Positions 53,169 through 62,281 of a stretch of 64,000 nt of DNA are shown one piece after another. The position numbers and the translations under genes were made by a program. Under the pieces are notes generated by a model. It saw only the letters and a program-made list of their open reading frames with translations, did not search any database and was not told the origin of the DNA. Within the stretch, counting starts at the first letter, position 1; each line of letters starts with the position of its first letter. This DNA comes from Bacteroidales bacterium (GTDB taxonomy: Bacteria > Bacteroidota > Bacteroidia > Bacteroidales > Muribaculaceae), in assembly GCA_004557385.1 (NCBI GenBank), contig SFEA01000001.1, positions 1-64,000 of the forward strand, read 5' to 3'.

Positions 53169-53711
53169 TTATTTCTTCTTTTTGGTTTGTTTCACGGCTG
53201 TTGTAGCGCCGGCTTTAGCCGAGGGCTTGTCAGCAGCGTTCTTTGTGGATGTGGCACTACGGCGCTTTTTGCTCTTTCGTGCGCAATTGTTGCAAGTGCC
53301 ATACACATTCAGCGAAAACAGCTCGGTGTTGAATGCCGAAAACTTTTTGGTGTTCAGGTAGCGTATCAGTTCCACGTCCTTAACATCTTTTATTCGTCCG
53401 CACTCATTACATATCAAATGAATGTGCTGCATCTTGCCGTCGACAAGCTCGAACACTGCATGGTCGGTGAACAGATGACGCTGCACAATGCCACACTCCA
53501 CAAGCAATTCAAGATTGCTGTAGATGGTGGTTTTGCTCACTTTGTAATGCGACTCCGACATTTTGTCACGCAGCATCTCCACATCGAAATGCCTGTCGAT
53601 GGTCAGTATCTCATTCAGTATAGCAAAGCGTTCGGGCGTCCTGCGGCAACCCTTGCTCTCCAAAAACCTTTCGAACTTTTCAGCTAACAATATTTTGTTC
53701 TGATTTTCCGG
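53169..53711 (-). CDS. Fur/PerR family metalloregulator with basic tail
   Basis: A 180-residue Fur-family repressor. The winged helix covers residues about 10-85 (CRRTPERFAILNEIL, VSKTTIYSNLELLVECGIV), the metal-binding part has QHIHLICNECGRIKD near residue 98, and a second Cys pair occurs near 141 (CNNCARK). The C-terminal about 37 residues are Lys, Ala and Thr rich, unlike most family members. Whether it senses iron, zinc or peroxide cannot be told. The start at 53711 (MPENQNK) fits the family. A promoter lies about 110 bp upstream, back to back with clpC. Confidence 0.88.
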   Translation of the reverse strand, partial: PENQNKILLAEKFERFLESKGCRRTPERFAILNEILTIDRHFDVEMLRDKMSESHYKVSKTTIYSNLELLVECGIVQRHLFTDHAVFELVDGKMQHIHLICNECGRIKDVKDVELIRYLNTKKFSAFNTELFSLNVYGTCNNCARKSKKRRSATSTKNAADKPSAKAGATTAVKQTKKKK

Positions 53712-53824
53712 CATATACTTCTTTGAAACACACAACAAAAAGGCGCTGCCTGTATTCTTGTCATCGCCATAATGTCTGCCACGACAACAAGCTTTGGTGC
53801 CACCTGTTTTCGTCACTTCTTTTG

Positions 53825-53856
53825 CAAAGATATACATTTAAGGTGAGATTCTCAAA
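53825..53856 (-). promoter_or_regulatory. Promoter of the Fur-family gene
   Basis: On the minus strand TTTG (plus-strand CAAA 53853-53856) and TATCTTTG (plus-strand CAAAGATA 53825-53832) are separated by 20 bp, a full consensus match. Transcription should begin near 53818, leaving a leader of about 107 nt. Confidence 0.75.
53844..53854. promoter_or_regulatory. Palindrome in the fur-clpC promoter spacer
   Basis: TGAGATTCTCA at 53844-53854 is a perfect 11-bp palindrome centred on 53849, within the spacer of the Fur-family promoter. It does not match the classic Fur box but is well placed for autoregulation. Confidence 0.4.
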
Positions 53857-53937
53857 AATAATCAATGTAAATGTTTGGCACAATTATTGCATATTCGTAT
53901 AACGAGAATGTGTTTTTACTAAAAAAAGCAACAACAA

Positions 53938-56100
53938 ATGAACTTGAACAACGAAGACATAGAAAAATATATGCTCAACCGGCAAATGCTGCCAACGAGC
54001 GGACCCGACTTCGCCGAGGACGACGAAGATGAAGAAGACGACTTGCCGCCAAGCAGCGGCGCTGAGCAGTCGGGCGCCGGCAAAAGCACTGCCAGCCGCA
54101 CATCGGTGCGCGACACTGCCGACACTCCGGTGCTGAACAAATACGGCAAGGACATCACCAAAGAAGCCGAAAACGACCGCCTCGACCCCGTTGTGGGTCG
54201 CGACAAGGAGATTGAGCGCCTGTCGCAGATACTCAGCCGTCGCAAGAAGAACAACCCGGTGCTTATTGGCGAACCCGGCGTGGGCAAATCGGCTATCGTG
54301 GAAGGGCTTGCAATAAGAATAGTGAATCGCAATGTGTCGCGCACGCTATTCAACAAGCGAATTTTTGCGCTCGACATGGCGTCGCTGGTTGCCGGAACCA
54401 AATATCGTGGACAATTCGAGGAACGCATCAAGGCTGTAATCAACGAGTTGTCGAAAAACCCCGACATCATTCTTTTCATCGATGAGATTCACACCATTGT
54501 GGGTGCCGGCAACGCTTCGGGCTCGATGGATGCTGCCAACCTGCTCAAGCCGGCGCTTGCCCGAGGCGAGATTCAATGCATCGGCGCCACCACACTCGAC
54601 GAGTATCGCAAAAACATCGAAAAAGACGGCGCACTCGAACGCCGTTTCCAGAAGATTATCGTTGAACCTACCACGCCCGATGAAACGCTTGCCATACTGC
54701 ATAACATAAAATGCAAATACGAAGAGCATCACTGCGTGAGCTACACCGACAAAGCCATTGAGGCATGCGTTTCGCTCACCGACCGTTATATCTCCGACCG
54801 ACAATTCCCCGACAAAGCCATCGACGCATTGGATGAAGCCGGCTCGCGCTCGCACATCAACAACGTGGAGGTGCCTAAGGAAATCGACGACTTGGAGAAA
54901 CTAATTGCCGAGGCGCAAGCCAATCAGGCTAAAGCCGTGGCTCGCACCGACTATGAGTGCGCTGCGCGATATCGCGACAGGAAAAACGAACTTATCAGCC
55001 AGCTTGAGAATGCCAAAGCAAAGTGGGAAGCCGAATTGGCTCAACGCCGCGAAATCATCGACGAGCACTGCGTGGCTGAAGTGGTGGCTATGATGACCGG
55101 CGTGCCTGTGCAACGCATCGCACAAAGCGAAGGCATACGCCTGCTGAACATGGACACCGAAATACGCCAGCAAATAATCGGTCAGGACGAGGCTATCGAA
55201 AAGATTGCTAAAGCCATTCGCCGTAATCGCGTGGGCTTGAAGGACCCTAACCGCCCCATCGGCTCGTTTATGTTCCTCGGTCCTACGGGTGTGGGCAAGA
55301 CGCTGCTTGCAAAGAAGCTTGCCGAATTCCTGTTCAACTCGCCCGACGCTCTCATTCGCATCGACATGAGCGAATATATGGAGAAATTCAACGTGTCGCG
55401 CCTCGTTGGTGCGCCTCCGGGATATGTGGGATTCGAAGATGGCGGTCAGCTCACCGAGAAAGTGCGCCGTCACCCCTATTCGGTGGTGCTGCTCGACGAG
55501 GTGGAAAAGGCTCACGCCGACGTGTTCAACATGCTGCTGCAAGTGCTCGACGAAGGTGCGCTCACCGATAGCCTTGGCCGCAAAGTTGACTTCAAGAACA
55601 CCATCATCATCATGACGTCGAACATCGGTTCGCGCGAGCTAAAGGACTTTGGCGCTGGCATAGGCTTCAACACCAATGAAATCACCAAAGAGCGCAGCGA
55701 ATCGGTTGTGCGCAAAGCATTGAACAAGAAGTTCTCGCCCGAATTTCTTAACCGCGTCGACGACATCATCATGTTCAACTCGCTCAACCGCGACAACATT
55801 CAAAGCATCATAGACATTGAGCTGAAAAAGTTCGACGCTCGCGTGAAGGACTTGGGCTACGAGTTGCATGTGACCGACGCTGCCAAGCAATTTGTTGCCG
55901 ACAAGGGCTTCGACAGCCAGTATGGCGCACGTCCGCTCAACCGTGCCATTCAAACGCACATCGAGGACCCGCTATCGGAACTGCTGCTCAAAGGCGAGGC
56001 GCAAAAGGGCAACACACTGATGATTGATGCTGCCGATGGGCAAATTGTAACAAACATTCTATCTAACAACTCGATAACATCACAACAATCAAACATTTAA
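53938..56100 (+). CDS. clpC: ClpC-type ATPase lacking the N-domain
   Basis: A 720-residue Clp/Hsp100 ATPase. It starts directly in what looks like the linker: an acidic stretch (residues 24-36) and Ser/Thr-rich segment, then VLNKYGKDITKEA and Walker A GEPGVGKS at 111-118. A ClpC-type middle domain with a UVR-like segment is near residues 330-385, then the second Walker A GPTGVGKT near 448. A GIGF motif near residue 573 fits the ClpP-binding loop. Usual ClpC has a Clp N-domain of about 140 residues before this. The 100 bp upstream does not encode one in any frame. ClpC unfolds proteins for ClpP. Without the N-domain, adaptor use must differ. It is divergent from the Fur gene. Confidence 0.92.
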   Translation: MNLNNEDIEKYMLNRQMLPTSGPDFAEDDEDEEDDLPPSSGAEQSGAGKSTASRTSVRDTADTPVLNKYGKDITKEAENDRLDPVVGRDKEIERLSQILSRRKKNNPVLIGEPGVGKSAIVEGLAIRIVNRNVSRTLFNKRIFALDMASLVAGTKYRGQFEERIKAVINELSKNPDIILFIDEIHTIVGAGNASGSMDAANLLKPALARGEIQCIGATTLDEYRKNIEKDGALERRFQKIIVEPTTPDETLAILHNIKCKYEEHHCVSYTDKAIEACVSLTDRYISDRQFPDKAIDALDEAGSRSHINNVEVPKEIDDLEKLIAEAQANQAKAVARTDYECAARYRDRKNELISQLENAKAKWEAELAQRREIIDEHCVAEVVAMMTGVPVQRIAQSEGIRLLNMDTEIRQQIIGQDEAIEKIAKAIRRNRVGLKDPNRPIGSFMFLGPTGVGKTLLAKKLAEFLFNSPDALIRIDMSEYMEKFNVSRLVGAPPGYVGFEDGGQLTEKVRRHPYSVVLLDEVEKAHADVFNMLLQVLDEGALTDSLGRKVDFKNTIIIMTSNIGSRELKDFGAGIGFNTNEITKERSESVVRKALNKKFSPEFLNRVDDIIMFNSLNRDNIQSIIDIELKKFDARVKDLGYELHVTDAAKQFVADKGFDSQYGARPLNRAIQTHIEDPLSELLLKGEAQKGNTLMIDAADGQIVTNILSNNSITSQQSNI

Positions 56101-56114
56101 AACATAAACATATC

Positions 56115-58160
56115 ATGACAAAAGGAACAATTGGGGTAACTACCGATAACATTTTCCCCGTCATCAAAAAATTCTTATACAGCGACCACGAAATCTTCCT
56201 TCGCGAACTCATTTCGAACGCTGTCGACGCTACGCAAAAACTCAAAACACTTTCGTCGATTGGCGAATATAAAGGCGAACTCGGCGACCTGAAGGTCACT
56301 GTTGCCATCGACAAAGAAGCCGGCACTATCACCGTGAGCGATATGGGCATTGGCATGACAGCTGAGGATGTGGACAAATACATCAACCAGATTGCTTTCT
56401 CGGGCGCCGAAGAATTCCTCGAAAAATACAAGAACTCGGCTAACGCCATCATCGGACACTTCGGCCTTGGTTTCTACTCGGCTTTCATGGTGTCGAAGAA
56501 GGTGGAAATTCGCAGCCTCTCATACAAAGAAGGCGCAAAACCTGTGCTGTGGAGCTGCGACGGCTCGCCTGAATATGAAATGACCGAAACCGAAAAGACT
56601 TCGCGCGGAACCGACATTGTGCTCTACATCGACGACGATGCCAAGGAATTCCTCGAAAAGTCACGCATCGACTCAATGCTGAAAAAGTATTGCCGATTCC
56701 TGCCTGTGCCTATTGTTTCGGGAAAAGAGCAGGAGTGGAAGGACGGCAAATATGTCGACACCGACCGCGACAATGTAATCAACAACATCGAGCCAATCTG
56801 GACCAAGAAGCCGGCTGACCTCAAGGACGAGGACTACATCTCGTTCTATCACGCCATTCAACCCGGTCAAGAGGACCCATTGTTCTGGATTCACCTCAAC
56901 GTGGACTATCCTTTTAACCTCACCGGCGTGCTCTATTTCCCGAAAATCAAGAACAACCTCGACATCCGCAAGGACCGCATACAGCTCTATTGCAACCGCG
57001 TGTTTGTAACCGACAGCGTTGAAGGCGTAGTGCCCGACTTCTTGATGCTTCTGCAAGGCGTAATCGACTCGCCCGACATTCCGCTGAACGTGTCGCGCTC
57101 CTATCTGCAGAGCGACGCTCGCGTTAAGCAAATATCGTCGTACATCACCAAGAAAGTGTCGAGCCGTCTTGCCGAAATTGCCAAGAACGACGCCAAGGCT
57201 TTTGAGGAAAAATGGAACGACATAAAGATTTTCATCGAATACGGCATGCTCACCGACGAGAAGTTCTGCGACGCAGCGCTCAAGTTTATGCTGCTTGAGG
57301 ACACCGACGGCAAGTTCTTCAAACTCGACGACTACAAGAAGCTTATCGAAAGCACCCAGACCGACAAAGACGGCAACATGGTTGTGCTTTATGCTACCGA
57401 CAAGGAGGCTCAATACAGCTACATCAAAGCCGCTACCGACAAGGGCTACAACGTGCTGATGATGAACGGACAGCTCGACAGCGCTTTCATTGGCACCCTC
57501 GAGCAGAAGGTTGAAAAATCGCACTTTGTGCGTGTCGACTCCGACGTGATTGAAAACCTCATCAAGAAAGAGGATACCAAAGAAGCCGACATCACCACCA
57601 TGCAGCGCAACGTGCTCACCACCGTGTTCCGCTCGCAAATTCCTGCCATCGAAAAAGCCGATTTCACCATCGCATTTGCCGCTCTCGGCGAGGAATCGAC
57701 TCCTGTGGTGGTTACTCAAAGCGAATATATGCGCCGCATGAAGGAAATGGCTGCTCTGCAACCCGGCATGAGCTTCTATGGCGACTTCCCCGACAGCTAC
57801 ATCGTAACTCTCAACACCAACCACCGCGCTGTGAAGAAGGTTATGGCAGCAGCCGGCGAGGCTCTCGACGCCACCGTTTCGCCAATTGAGGACGAACTTA
57901 CTGTGGTTAACAGCGAAATCAAAGCCATCCGCGACACCGACAAAGACTACAAGGGTCTGCCTGCCGACAAGCAGAAGGAAGTTGACGAAAAAGAAAAGAC
58001 TGCCAACGAGCTCCGCGAAAAAGAGCGCGTGGCAGTAACCGAATGGGCAAACTCTCAGGACACCGTTAAGCAGCTCATCGACATCGCACTGCTCAGCAAC
58101 GGTTTGCTCAAGGGCGAAGCTCTCAGCAACTTCCTCAAACGCAGCATCGACCTGCTGTAA
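56115..58160 (+). CDS. htpG: Hsp90 family chaperone HtpG
   Basis: A 681-residue bacterial Hsp90. The ATPase domain shows LRELISNAVDATQKL (the usual form is NASDA), DMGIGMT near residue 77 and the GHFGLGFYSAFMV lid region near 115. The middle domain carries DIPLNVSRSYLQSD near 317. A Lys/Glu-rich helix near 610-640 precedes the C-terminal dimerisation region. The length is typical for Bacteroidales HtpG. It starts 14 bp after clpC, so the two stress genes are probably one transcript. A terminator follows. Confidence 0.95.
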   Translation: MTKGTIGVTTDNIFPVIKKFLYSDHEIFLRELISNAVDATQKLKTLSSIGEYKGELGDLKVTVAIDKEAGTITVSDMGIGMTAEDVDKYINQIAFSGAEEFLEKYKNSANAIIGHFGLGFYSAFMVSKKVEIRSLSYKEGAKPVLWSCDGSPEYEMTETEKTSRGTDIVLYIDDDAKEFLEKSRIDSMLKKYCRFLPVPIVSGKEQEWKDGKYVDTDRDNVINNIEPIWTKKPADLKDEDYISFYHAIQPGQEDPLFWIHLNVDYPFNLTGVLYFPKIKNNLDIRKDRIQLYCNRVFVTDSVEGVVPDFLMLLQGVIDSPDIPLNVSRSYLQSDARVKQISSYITKKVSSRLAEIAKNDAKAFEEKWNDIKIFIEYGMLTDEKFCDAALKFMLLEDTDGKFFKLDDYKKLIESTQTDKDGNMVVLYATDKEAQYSYIKAATDKGYNVLMMNGQLDSAFIGTLEQKVEKSHFVRVDSDVIENLIKKEDTKEADITTMQRNVLTTVFRSQIPAIEKADFTIAFAALGEESTPVVVTQSEYMRRMKEMAALQPGMSFYGDFPDSYIVTLNTNHRAVKKVMAAAGEALDATVSPIEDELTVVNSEIKAIRDTDKDYKGLPADKQKEVDEKEKTANELREKERVAVTEWANSQDTVKQLIDIALLSNGLLKGEALSNFLKRSIDLL

Positions 58161-58190
58161 AAGCCCAAAAAACAAATATTACACAAATTA

Positions 58191-58233
58191 AAAGAAGGGG
58201 CATCAAATAATATGACGCTCCTTCTTTATTTTC
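58191..58233 (+). terminator. Terminator after htpG
   Basis: AAAGAAGG at 58191-58198 pairs with CCTTCTTT at 58220-58227 and is followed by a T-rich stretch. Flanking A residues on the left mean it could also act on the minus strand. Confidence 0.7.
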
Positions 58234-58414
58234 TTCTGGCTTACTGGATGTGGCTGTACAAATCGGTGTCAAAGGCTGTACTGACCCTCGGGAAAAGTTA
58301 GTGCGAAGGTGCTTTGCTATGCGTAGCCGTAGGAAAATACTTTAAGGACATGAGCCAAGCTTTAGCGTGGCACTTAGCCCGGGGTAAGCGAAGCGCAACC
58401 CACGCTGAATGCTT
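58234..58414. other. Intergenic region with GC-rich repeat-like segment
   Basis: A 181-bp stretch without a gene. Around 58375-58405 the CCCGGGGTAAGCGAAGCGCAA segment has local self-complementarity (GGGTAAGCG with CGCAACCC, imperfect) and sits next to TTTAGCGTGGCACTT. It looks like a dispersed intergenic element, but only one copy is in this window. Confidence 0.4.
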
Positions 58415-59305
58415 TCAGTCGACAAAGCGCTTGGTGAGGTCGCCGTAGTGGTCGATGCGACGGTCGCGCAGGAACGGCCACCAGCGTCGCACTTGCTCGG
58501 TTCGAGTCATCGACACGGTGACGATGGCAGTTTCGGGCTGGCTGTCGGATGCTTGGTAGAGAAATTCGCCTTGCGGGCCGGCGACGAAGCTCGAGCCCCA
58601 GAATTGGGTGCCGTTGGTGGCGCCCGACGGGTCGGGTTCGTGTCCCACGCGGTTCACGGTGATTACGGGCAGACCGTTAGCCACGGCATGGCCGCGTTGC
58701 ACGGTTATCCAGGCTTCGCGTTGTCGGGCTTTTTCGTCTGGCGTGTCGGTCGATTCCCAACCGATGGCGGTGGGGTAGATGAGCAGTTCGGCGCCGTTCA
58801 GTGCCATAAGTCGTGCTGCCTCGGGATACCATTGGTCCCAGCAAACCAGCACTCCCAATTTGCCTAACGACGTGTTGATTGGCTTAAACGACAGGTCGCC
58901 CGGCGTGAAATAGAATTTCTCGTAGTACGCAGGGTCGTCGGGGATGTGCATCTTGCGATATTTGCCGGCAATCGAGCCGTCGGTGTCGAACACCACCGCA
59001 GTGTTGTGATACAGCCCCGGAGCACGTTTTTCAAACAGCGATGTCACCAGCACGATGCCGTTGCGACGGGCAATCTCGCTGTATGCGTCGGTCACCGGAC
59101 CGGGTATGGTGGTTGCCAAATCGAAGTTGTCGGTCGATTCCACTTGGCAGAAATACAGCGATTCGTGCAGCTCTTGCAGCACCACCAGTTGGGCGCCTTT
59201 GCTTGCCAGCTCGTCGATTTTCTGTTCCAAATAACGGTGATTGGCTTCGGCGTCGGCAGTGCGCGATGCCTGAATGATGCCTATTTTGATTTCTCGATTA
59301 TTCAT
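58415..59305 (-). CDS. aguB: N-carbamoylputrescine amidase
   Basis: A 296-residue nitrilase-superfamily enzyme. The catalytic triad is visible: Glu in VVLQELHESLYFC near residue 44, Lys in YRKMHIPDDPAYYEKFYFTPGD near residue 118, and Cys in LGVLVCWDQWYPEAARLMAL near residue 154. The sequence around these is that of N-carbamoylputrescine amidase, which releases putrescine, ammonia and CO2. It lies downstream of aguA with a 29-bp gap, so the pair converts agmatine to putrescine. Confidence 0.94.
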   Translation of the reverse strand: MNNREIKIGIIQASRTADAEANHRYLEQKIDELASKGAQLVVLQELHESLYFCQVESTDNFDLATTIPGPVTDAYSEIARRNGIVLVTSLFEKRAPGLYHNTAVVFDTDGSIAGKYRKMHIPDDPAYYEKFYFTPGDLSFKPINTSLGKLGVLVCWDQWYPEAARLMALNGAELLIYPTAIGWESTDTPDEKARQREAWITVQRGHAVANGLPVITVNRVGHEPDPSGATNGTQFWGSSFVAGPQGEFLYQASDSQPETAIVTVSMTRTEQVRRWWPFLRDRRIDHYGDLTKRFVD

Positions 59306-59334
59306 GACTTGGAGGATTATTTTTTTGGTGTAGT

Positions 59335-60381
59335 TTACTTGATGTTAGTTGAGCCTTTGGGCAGCTGCATGGTGATGCAGTGCAGCGAGCCGTGCTGCTT
59401 GATTAGTGCTCGGCAGTCGATTCCCACCACCTTGTGCGATGGCACGGCGGCTTGCAGCGCTTGCAGTGCCAGATGGTCAAGCTCCGGCTGGTTGTAGGTC
59501 GGCACCAACAGGCAGCGGTTGGAGATAAGGAAATTGGCATAGGTGGCAGGCAGGCGCAACCCGTCGTCGTCGAAGATTGGTTCGGGCAAGGGCAGCGTCA
59601 CCAAGTTATATGGCTTTCCGTCGGCATTGACGAAAGCGGCAATTTGGCGGTGCATCAGTTCAAGTTCGGCATAGTGGCAGTCGTTGTTGTCCTGGCAACG
59701 GGTGTAGGCAATGATGTTTCCCGGCAGGAAACGAGCCAGCGTGTCGATGTGGCTGTCGGTGTCGTCGCCAGCAAGCTCGCCATGGTCAACCCACAGCACT
59801 TGTCGAGCGCCGAATTGCTGCATCAGATAATCCTGAATATCTTGCCGGCTCATCTCGCCGTTGCGGTTAGGCGAGAGCAGGCAGTTGCTTGTGGTCATTA
59901 TGGTGCCGTTGCCGTCGCTCTCAATCGAGCCGCCTTCGAGCACAAATCCCAGATGGTTGACCAGCTCGGCAGCAATAAAGCCCTTGTTTTTGAGTGCACG
60001 ATTGATGAGGTTGTCCTTGTCTGAAGCAAATTTCAGCCCCCAACCATTGAACTTGAAGTCGAGAGCCACCGGCACGCCGTCGGTTTCCACCGTGATTGGC
60101 CCGAAGTCGCGCGCCCAGGTGTCGTTAGTGTCAATGTCAACGATGCAGATGCGGTTGCGGTGGGGCAGATGCGCCAGTTTGCTGCTCACGAGGTCGGGTT
60201 GCGGAGTGGCAATAATCAGCGGCTCGTGATTGCTGATGGCTTCGGCGACGCTCATATAGCAAGCTTCCACCTCGTCGAGCATATAGTTCCAGTCGGTGTC
60301 GGGGTGAGGCCATGCAATCAGCACGGCGTCCTGTTCAGCCCATTCGGCGGGCAAGGTGATGTGTGGCTTCGTTGTGTTCAA
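59335..60381 (-). CDS. aguA: Agmatine deiminase
   Basis: A 348-residue guanidino-group hydrolase that turns agmatine into N-carbamoylputrescine and ammonia. The catalytic Cys is in KQHGSLHCITMQLP near residue 337, the conserved His in LWVDHGELAGDDTDSHID near residues 210-225, and the N-terminal LPAEWAEQDAVLIAWPHPDTDW is diagnostic. It is the first gene of the aguA-aguB unit. The gap between it and the DUF4836 gene (60382-60578) is an AT-rich divergent promoter region. Confidence 0.95.
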   Translation of the reverse strand: MNTTKPHITLPAEWAEQDAVLIAWPHPDTDWNYMLDEVEACYMSVAEAISNHEPLIIATPQPDLVSSKLAHLPHRNRICIVDIDTNDTWARDFGPITVETDGVPVALDFKFNGWGLKFASDKDNLINRALKNKGFIAAELVNHLGFVLEGGSIESDGNGTIMTTSNCLLSPNRNGEMSRQDIQDYLMQQFGARQVLWVDHGELAGDDTDSHIDTLARFLPGNIIAYTRCQDNNDCHYAELELMHRQIAAFVNADGKPYNLVTLPLPEPIFDDDGLRLPATYANFLISNRCLLVPTYNQPELDHLALQALQAAVPSHKVVGIDCRALIKQHGSLHCITMQLPKGSTNIK

Positions 60382-60517
60382 TGTAGGGTAGATGTTTTTA
60401 TGTTAATTTGCATTCAAAGTTAGCAATTTTTTTTGGAATAGTGCTGATGCAAGAGTGTCAAGGCGGCAAGATTGCTTTACTTTCAAAAAAAATATTCATT
60501 AATATCAACTAAATTGC

Positions 60518-60525
60518 TAACTTTG
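60518..60525 (+). promoter_or_regulatory. -7 element for the DUF4836 gene
   Basis: TAACTTTG at 60518-60525 fits the -7 consensus, 54 bp before the ATG at 60579. No exact TTTG lies 20 bp upstream. Confidence 0.5.
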
Positions 60526-60578
60526 TACATAATATATGTAAATGCATTTTTTAATCGAAATTCTTTAAACAACCGGCA

Positions 60579-62093
60579 ATGAAATTTTTGCGTTACGGCA
60601 TATTTGCTGCCATTGTGGCAATTATGGCATCGTGCAGCAACCGAGGTGAACATCTCGACAAACTCATCAGCGACGATGTGGCTGGTGTGATTAGCATTAA
60701 CATGGCTAATGTGATAGAAAAGTCAACCATCAAGCAGGGCGACAATCTGGCTTTGCCAGAGCAGTTGGCTACGGTGATTCGTGGCAACGACGAGCAGCTG
60801 ATAGGTCAGATGGTGAAAAGCATCCCCCTAATGGGCATCGAAATCAAGGACAAGGCATATTTGTTTTTCCCTAATGACATGATGCAATATGCAGTGCTCA
60901 TTTCGCTCAACGATGCCGACAAGGCGCGTGCGCACGTCACCCATCGCACCGGCGCGCAGTTTGCCGATGTCGACGGCGTGGAGATGGTGGTGAGCGACAT
61001 GACGGTGTGGTGTGTCGACGACGATGTGTTGCTCATGGGCATGCTTCGCCAGAATACCGACGAAAAAAAGGTGGCAAAATGGCTGCGTGGCGTGTTGAGC
61101 CACGAGGGCGCTTGCGTGAGCGACGTGCCCGGCGCTAAAGCTGCCTTGCAGAGCGAGAGTGAGATTGCCGGCTACATCGACATGCCTCGATTCTCGAAGC
61201 TGATTCGCGGCAACATGGTTTTCGGCAAATTGGTGGCTGATTATCCCATTCTTTCGTTGCTGGTTGACAGCGATGTGCGTGCATTCACGTTCGATATGGC
61301 TTTCAACGGCAATAAGGGCACCATCAATGCCAACCTCGACATGGATGAAAACGGCGAATTTGCCACTTTGCTGAACACGCTGCTGCGCCAGCCGAGCGCC
61401 GACTTCCTGCAAGCCATTCCTAACACTATGCCTGTGGTGATGAACCTAAGCGTCAACGGCAAGGCGTTGGCTGCGCTGCCGCAGGTGCAGACCATGATTC
61501 GCATGGTAAACCAAATGCCGTTCCTTGGCAACCTCGATGTTAATGCCATTGTAAGTTCGATATCCGGCCCTGTGGCTGTGGGCGTGGCAAGCGACCCGTA
61601 TTTCGAGGACGAATATAACTATGTGTTCTGTGCGCAGACCACCGACCCGCAGGGCGTGGTGCAGCTCATCAGCCAGTTTGCTTCGCGGCTTGGACAGGAC
61701 CCCGAGATTGTCGACGGCGAACACATCTACGCCTATGCCAACAAGCAAGTGCGTCTGGGCGTTATCGGCAACTTGGTGTATGCCAAGATGCTCAACTACG
61801 AGCAGACCGAACCCAACTGCAACACCGACGAGGCTATGTGCAAGTTCTTTGCCGAAACGCCGATGGGCGTGTATTCGCGCTTTAGCAGCGAAGGCGTGAA
61901 CTCAGTGCTGAACATTGGCATGAAGGCTGACGGCTCGTTTACAGGCGAGTTTGTTACTGCCGAAAAGGGCAACGCCATGTTGCAGTTCCTTTGCCTGCTG
62001 TGCTCAATAAAGCCTGTGAGCAGCTACGACTACGACGGCGGTGCAGCCGTTGTTGACGAAGGCTCGATGGTGGGCGAGTTCCAACCGCTGTAA
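60579..62093 (+). CDS. DUF4836 family lipoprotein
   Basis: A 504-residue lipoprotein of the Bacteroidales DUF4836 group. The signal peptide ends in a lipobox (IMASC near residue 19), then the family opening HLDKLISDDVAGVISINMANVIEKS. The rest is built of alternating alpha/beta segments (YAVLISLNDADKAR, DGVEMVVSDMTVWCVDDDVLLMG, SISGPVAVGVASDP). The function is unknown. It stands alone, between the divergent agu operon and the convergent rpsP gene. Confidence 0.9.
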   Translation: MKFLRYGIFAAIVAIMASCSNRGEHLDKLISDDVAGVISINMANVIEKSTIKQGDNLALPEQLATVIRGNDEQLIGQMVKSIPLMGIEIKDKAYLFFPNDMMQYAVLISLNDADKARAHVTHRTGAQFADVDGVEMVVSDMTVWCVDDDVLLMGMLRQNTDEKKVAKWLRGVLSHEGACVSDVPGAKAALQSESEIAGYIDMPRFSKLIRGNMVFGKLVADYPILSLLVDSDVRAFTFDMAFNGNKGTINANLDMDENGEFATLLNTLLRQPSADFLQAIPNTMPVVMNLSVNGKALAALPQVQTMIRMVNQMPFLGNLDVNAIVSSISGPVAVGVASDPYFEDEYNYVFCAQTTDPQGVVQLISQFASRLGQDPEIVDGEHIYAYANKQVRLGVIGNLVYAKMLNYEQTEPNCNTDEAMCKFFAETPMGVYSRFSSEGVNSVLNIGMKADGSFTGEFVTAEKGNAMLQFLCLLCSIKPVSSYDYDGGAAVVDEGSMVGEFQPL

Positions 62094-62148
62094 CCGCATA
62101 TTCGATACGCCCCCTAAGCGGACGTTCTTTGTGTCAGCTGTGGGTTAT

Positions 62149-62245
62149 CTCTCGCAGAAAACGCAGAGCACGCATAGGGGTGATTGGCTCACACAGATTA
62201 ATTTGATTTATTAGATTTTCGCGGTATCAGTGATTTATTCGCGGA
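62149..62245. repeat. Palindromic intergenic repeat, copy D (degenerate)
   Basis: It begins with CTCTCGCAGAAAACGCAGA, the family left end, and carries the same interior CACACAGATTAAT-like stretch. The right end (TTCGCGGTATCAG, TTCGCGGAG) has drifted from the inverted end. Confidence 0.65.
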
Positions 62246-62281
62246 GTCGGACTTGTCGGACATGTCAGACGGGTCAGACCG
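62246..62281. repeat. Four 9-bp tandem repeats, GTCRGACnn
   Basis: GTCGGACTT, GTCGGACAT, GTCAGACGG and GTCAGACCG follow one another without gaps at 62246-62281. The first seven bases of each unit agree except for A/G at position 4. The array directly follows repeat copy D. Confidence 0.85.

Noticed and set aside
56673..58175. Minus-strand open frame of 500 codons
   Set aside because: It is antisense to htpG, whose motifs are clear. The peptide is repetitive in Val, Leu, His and Gly and matches no family.
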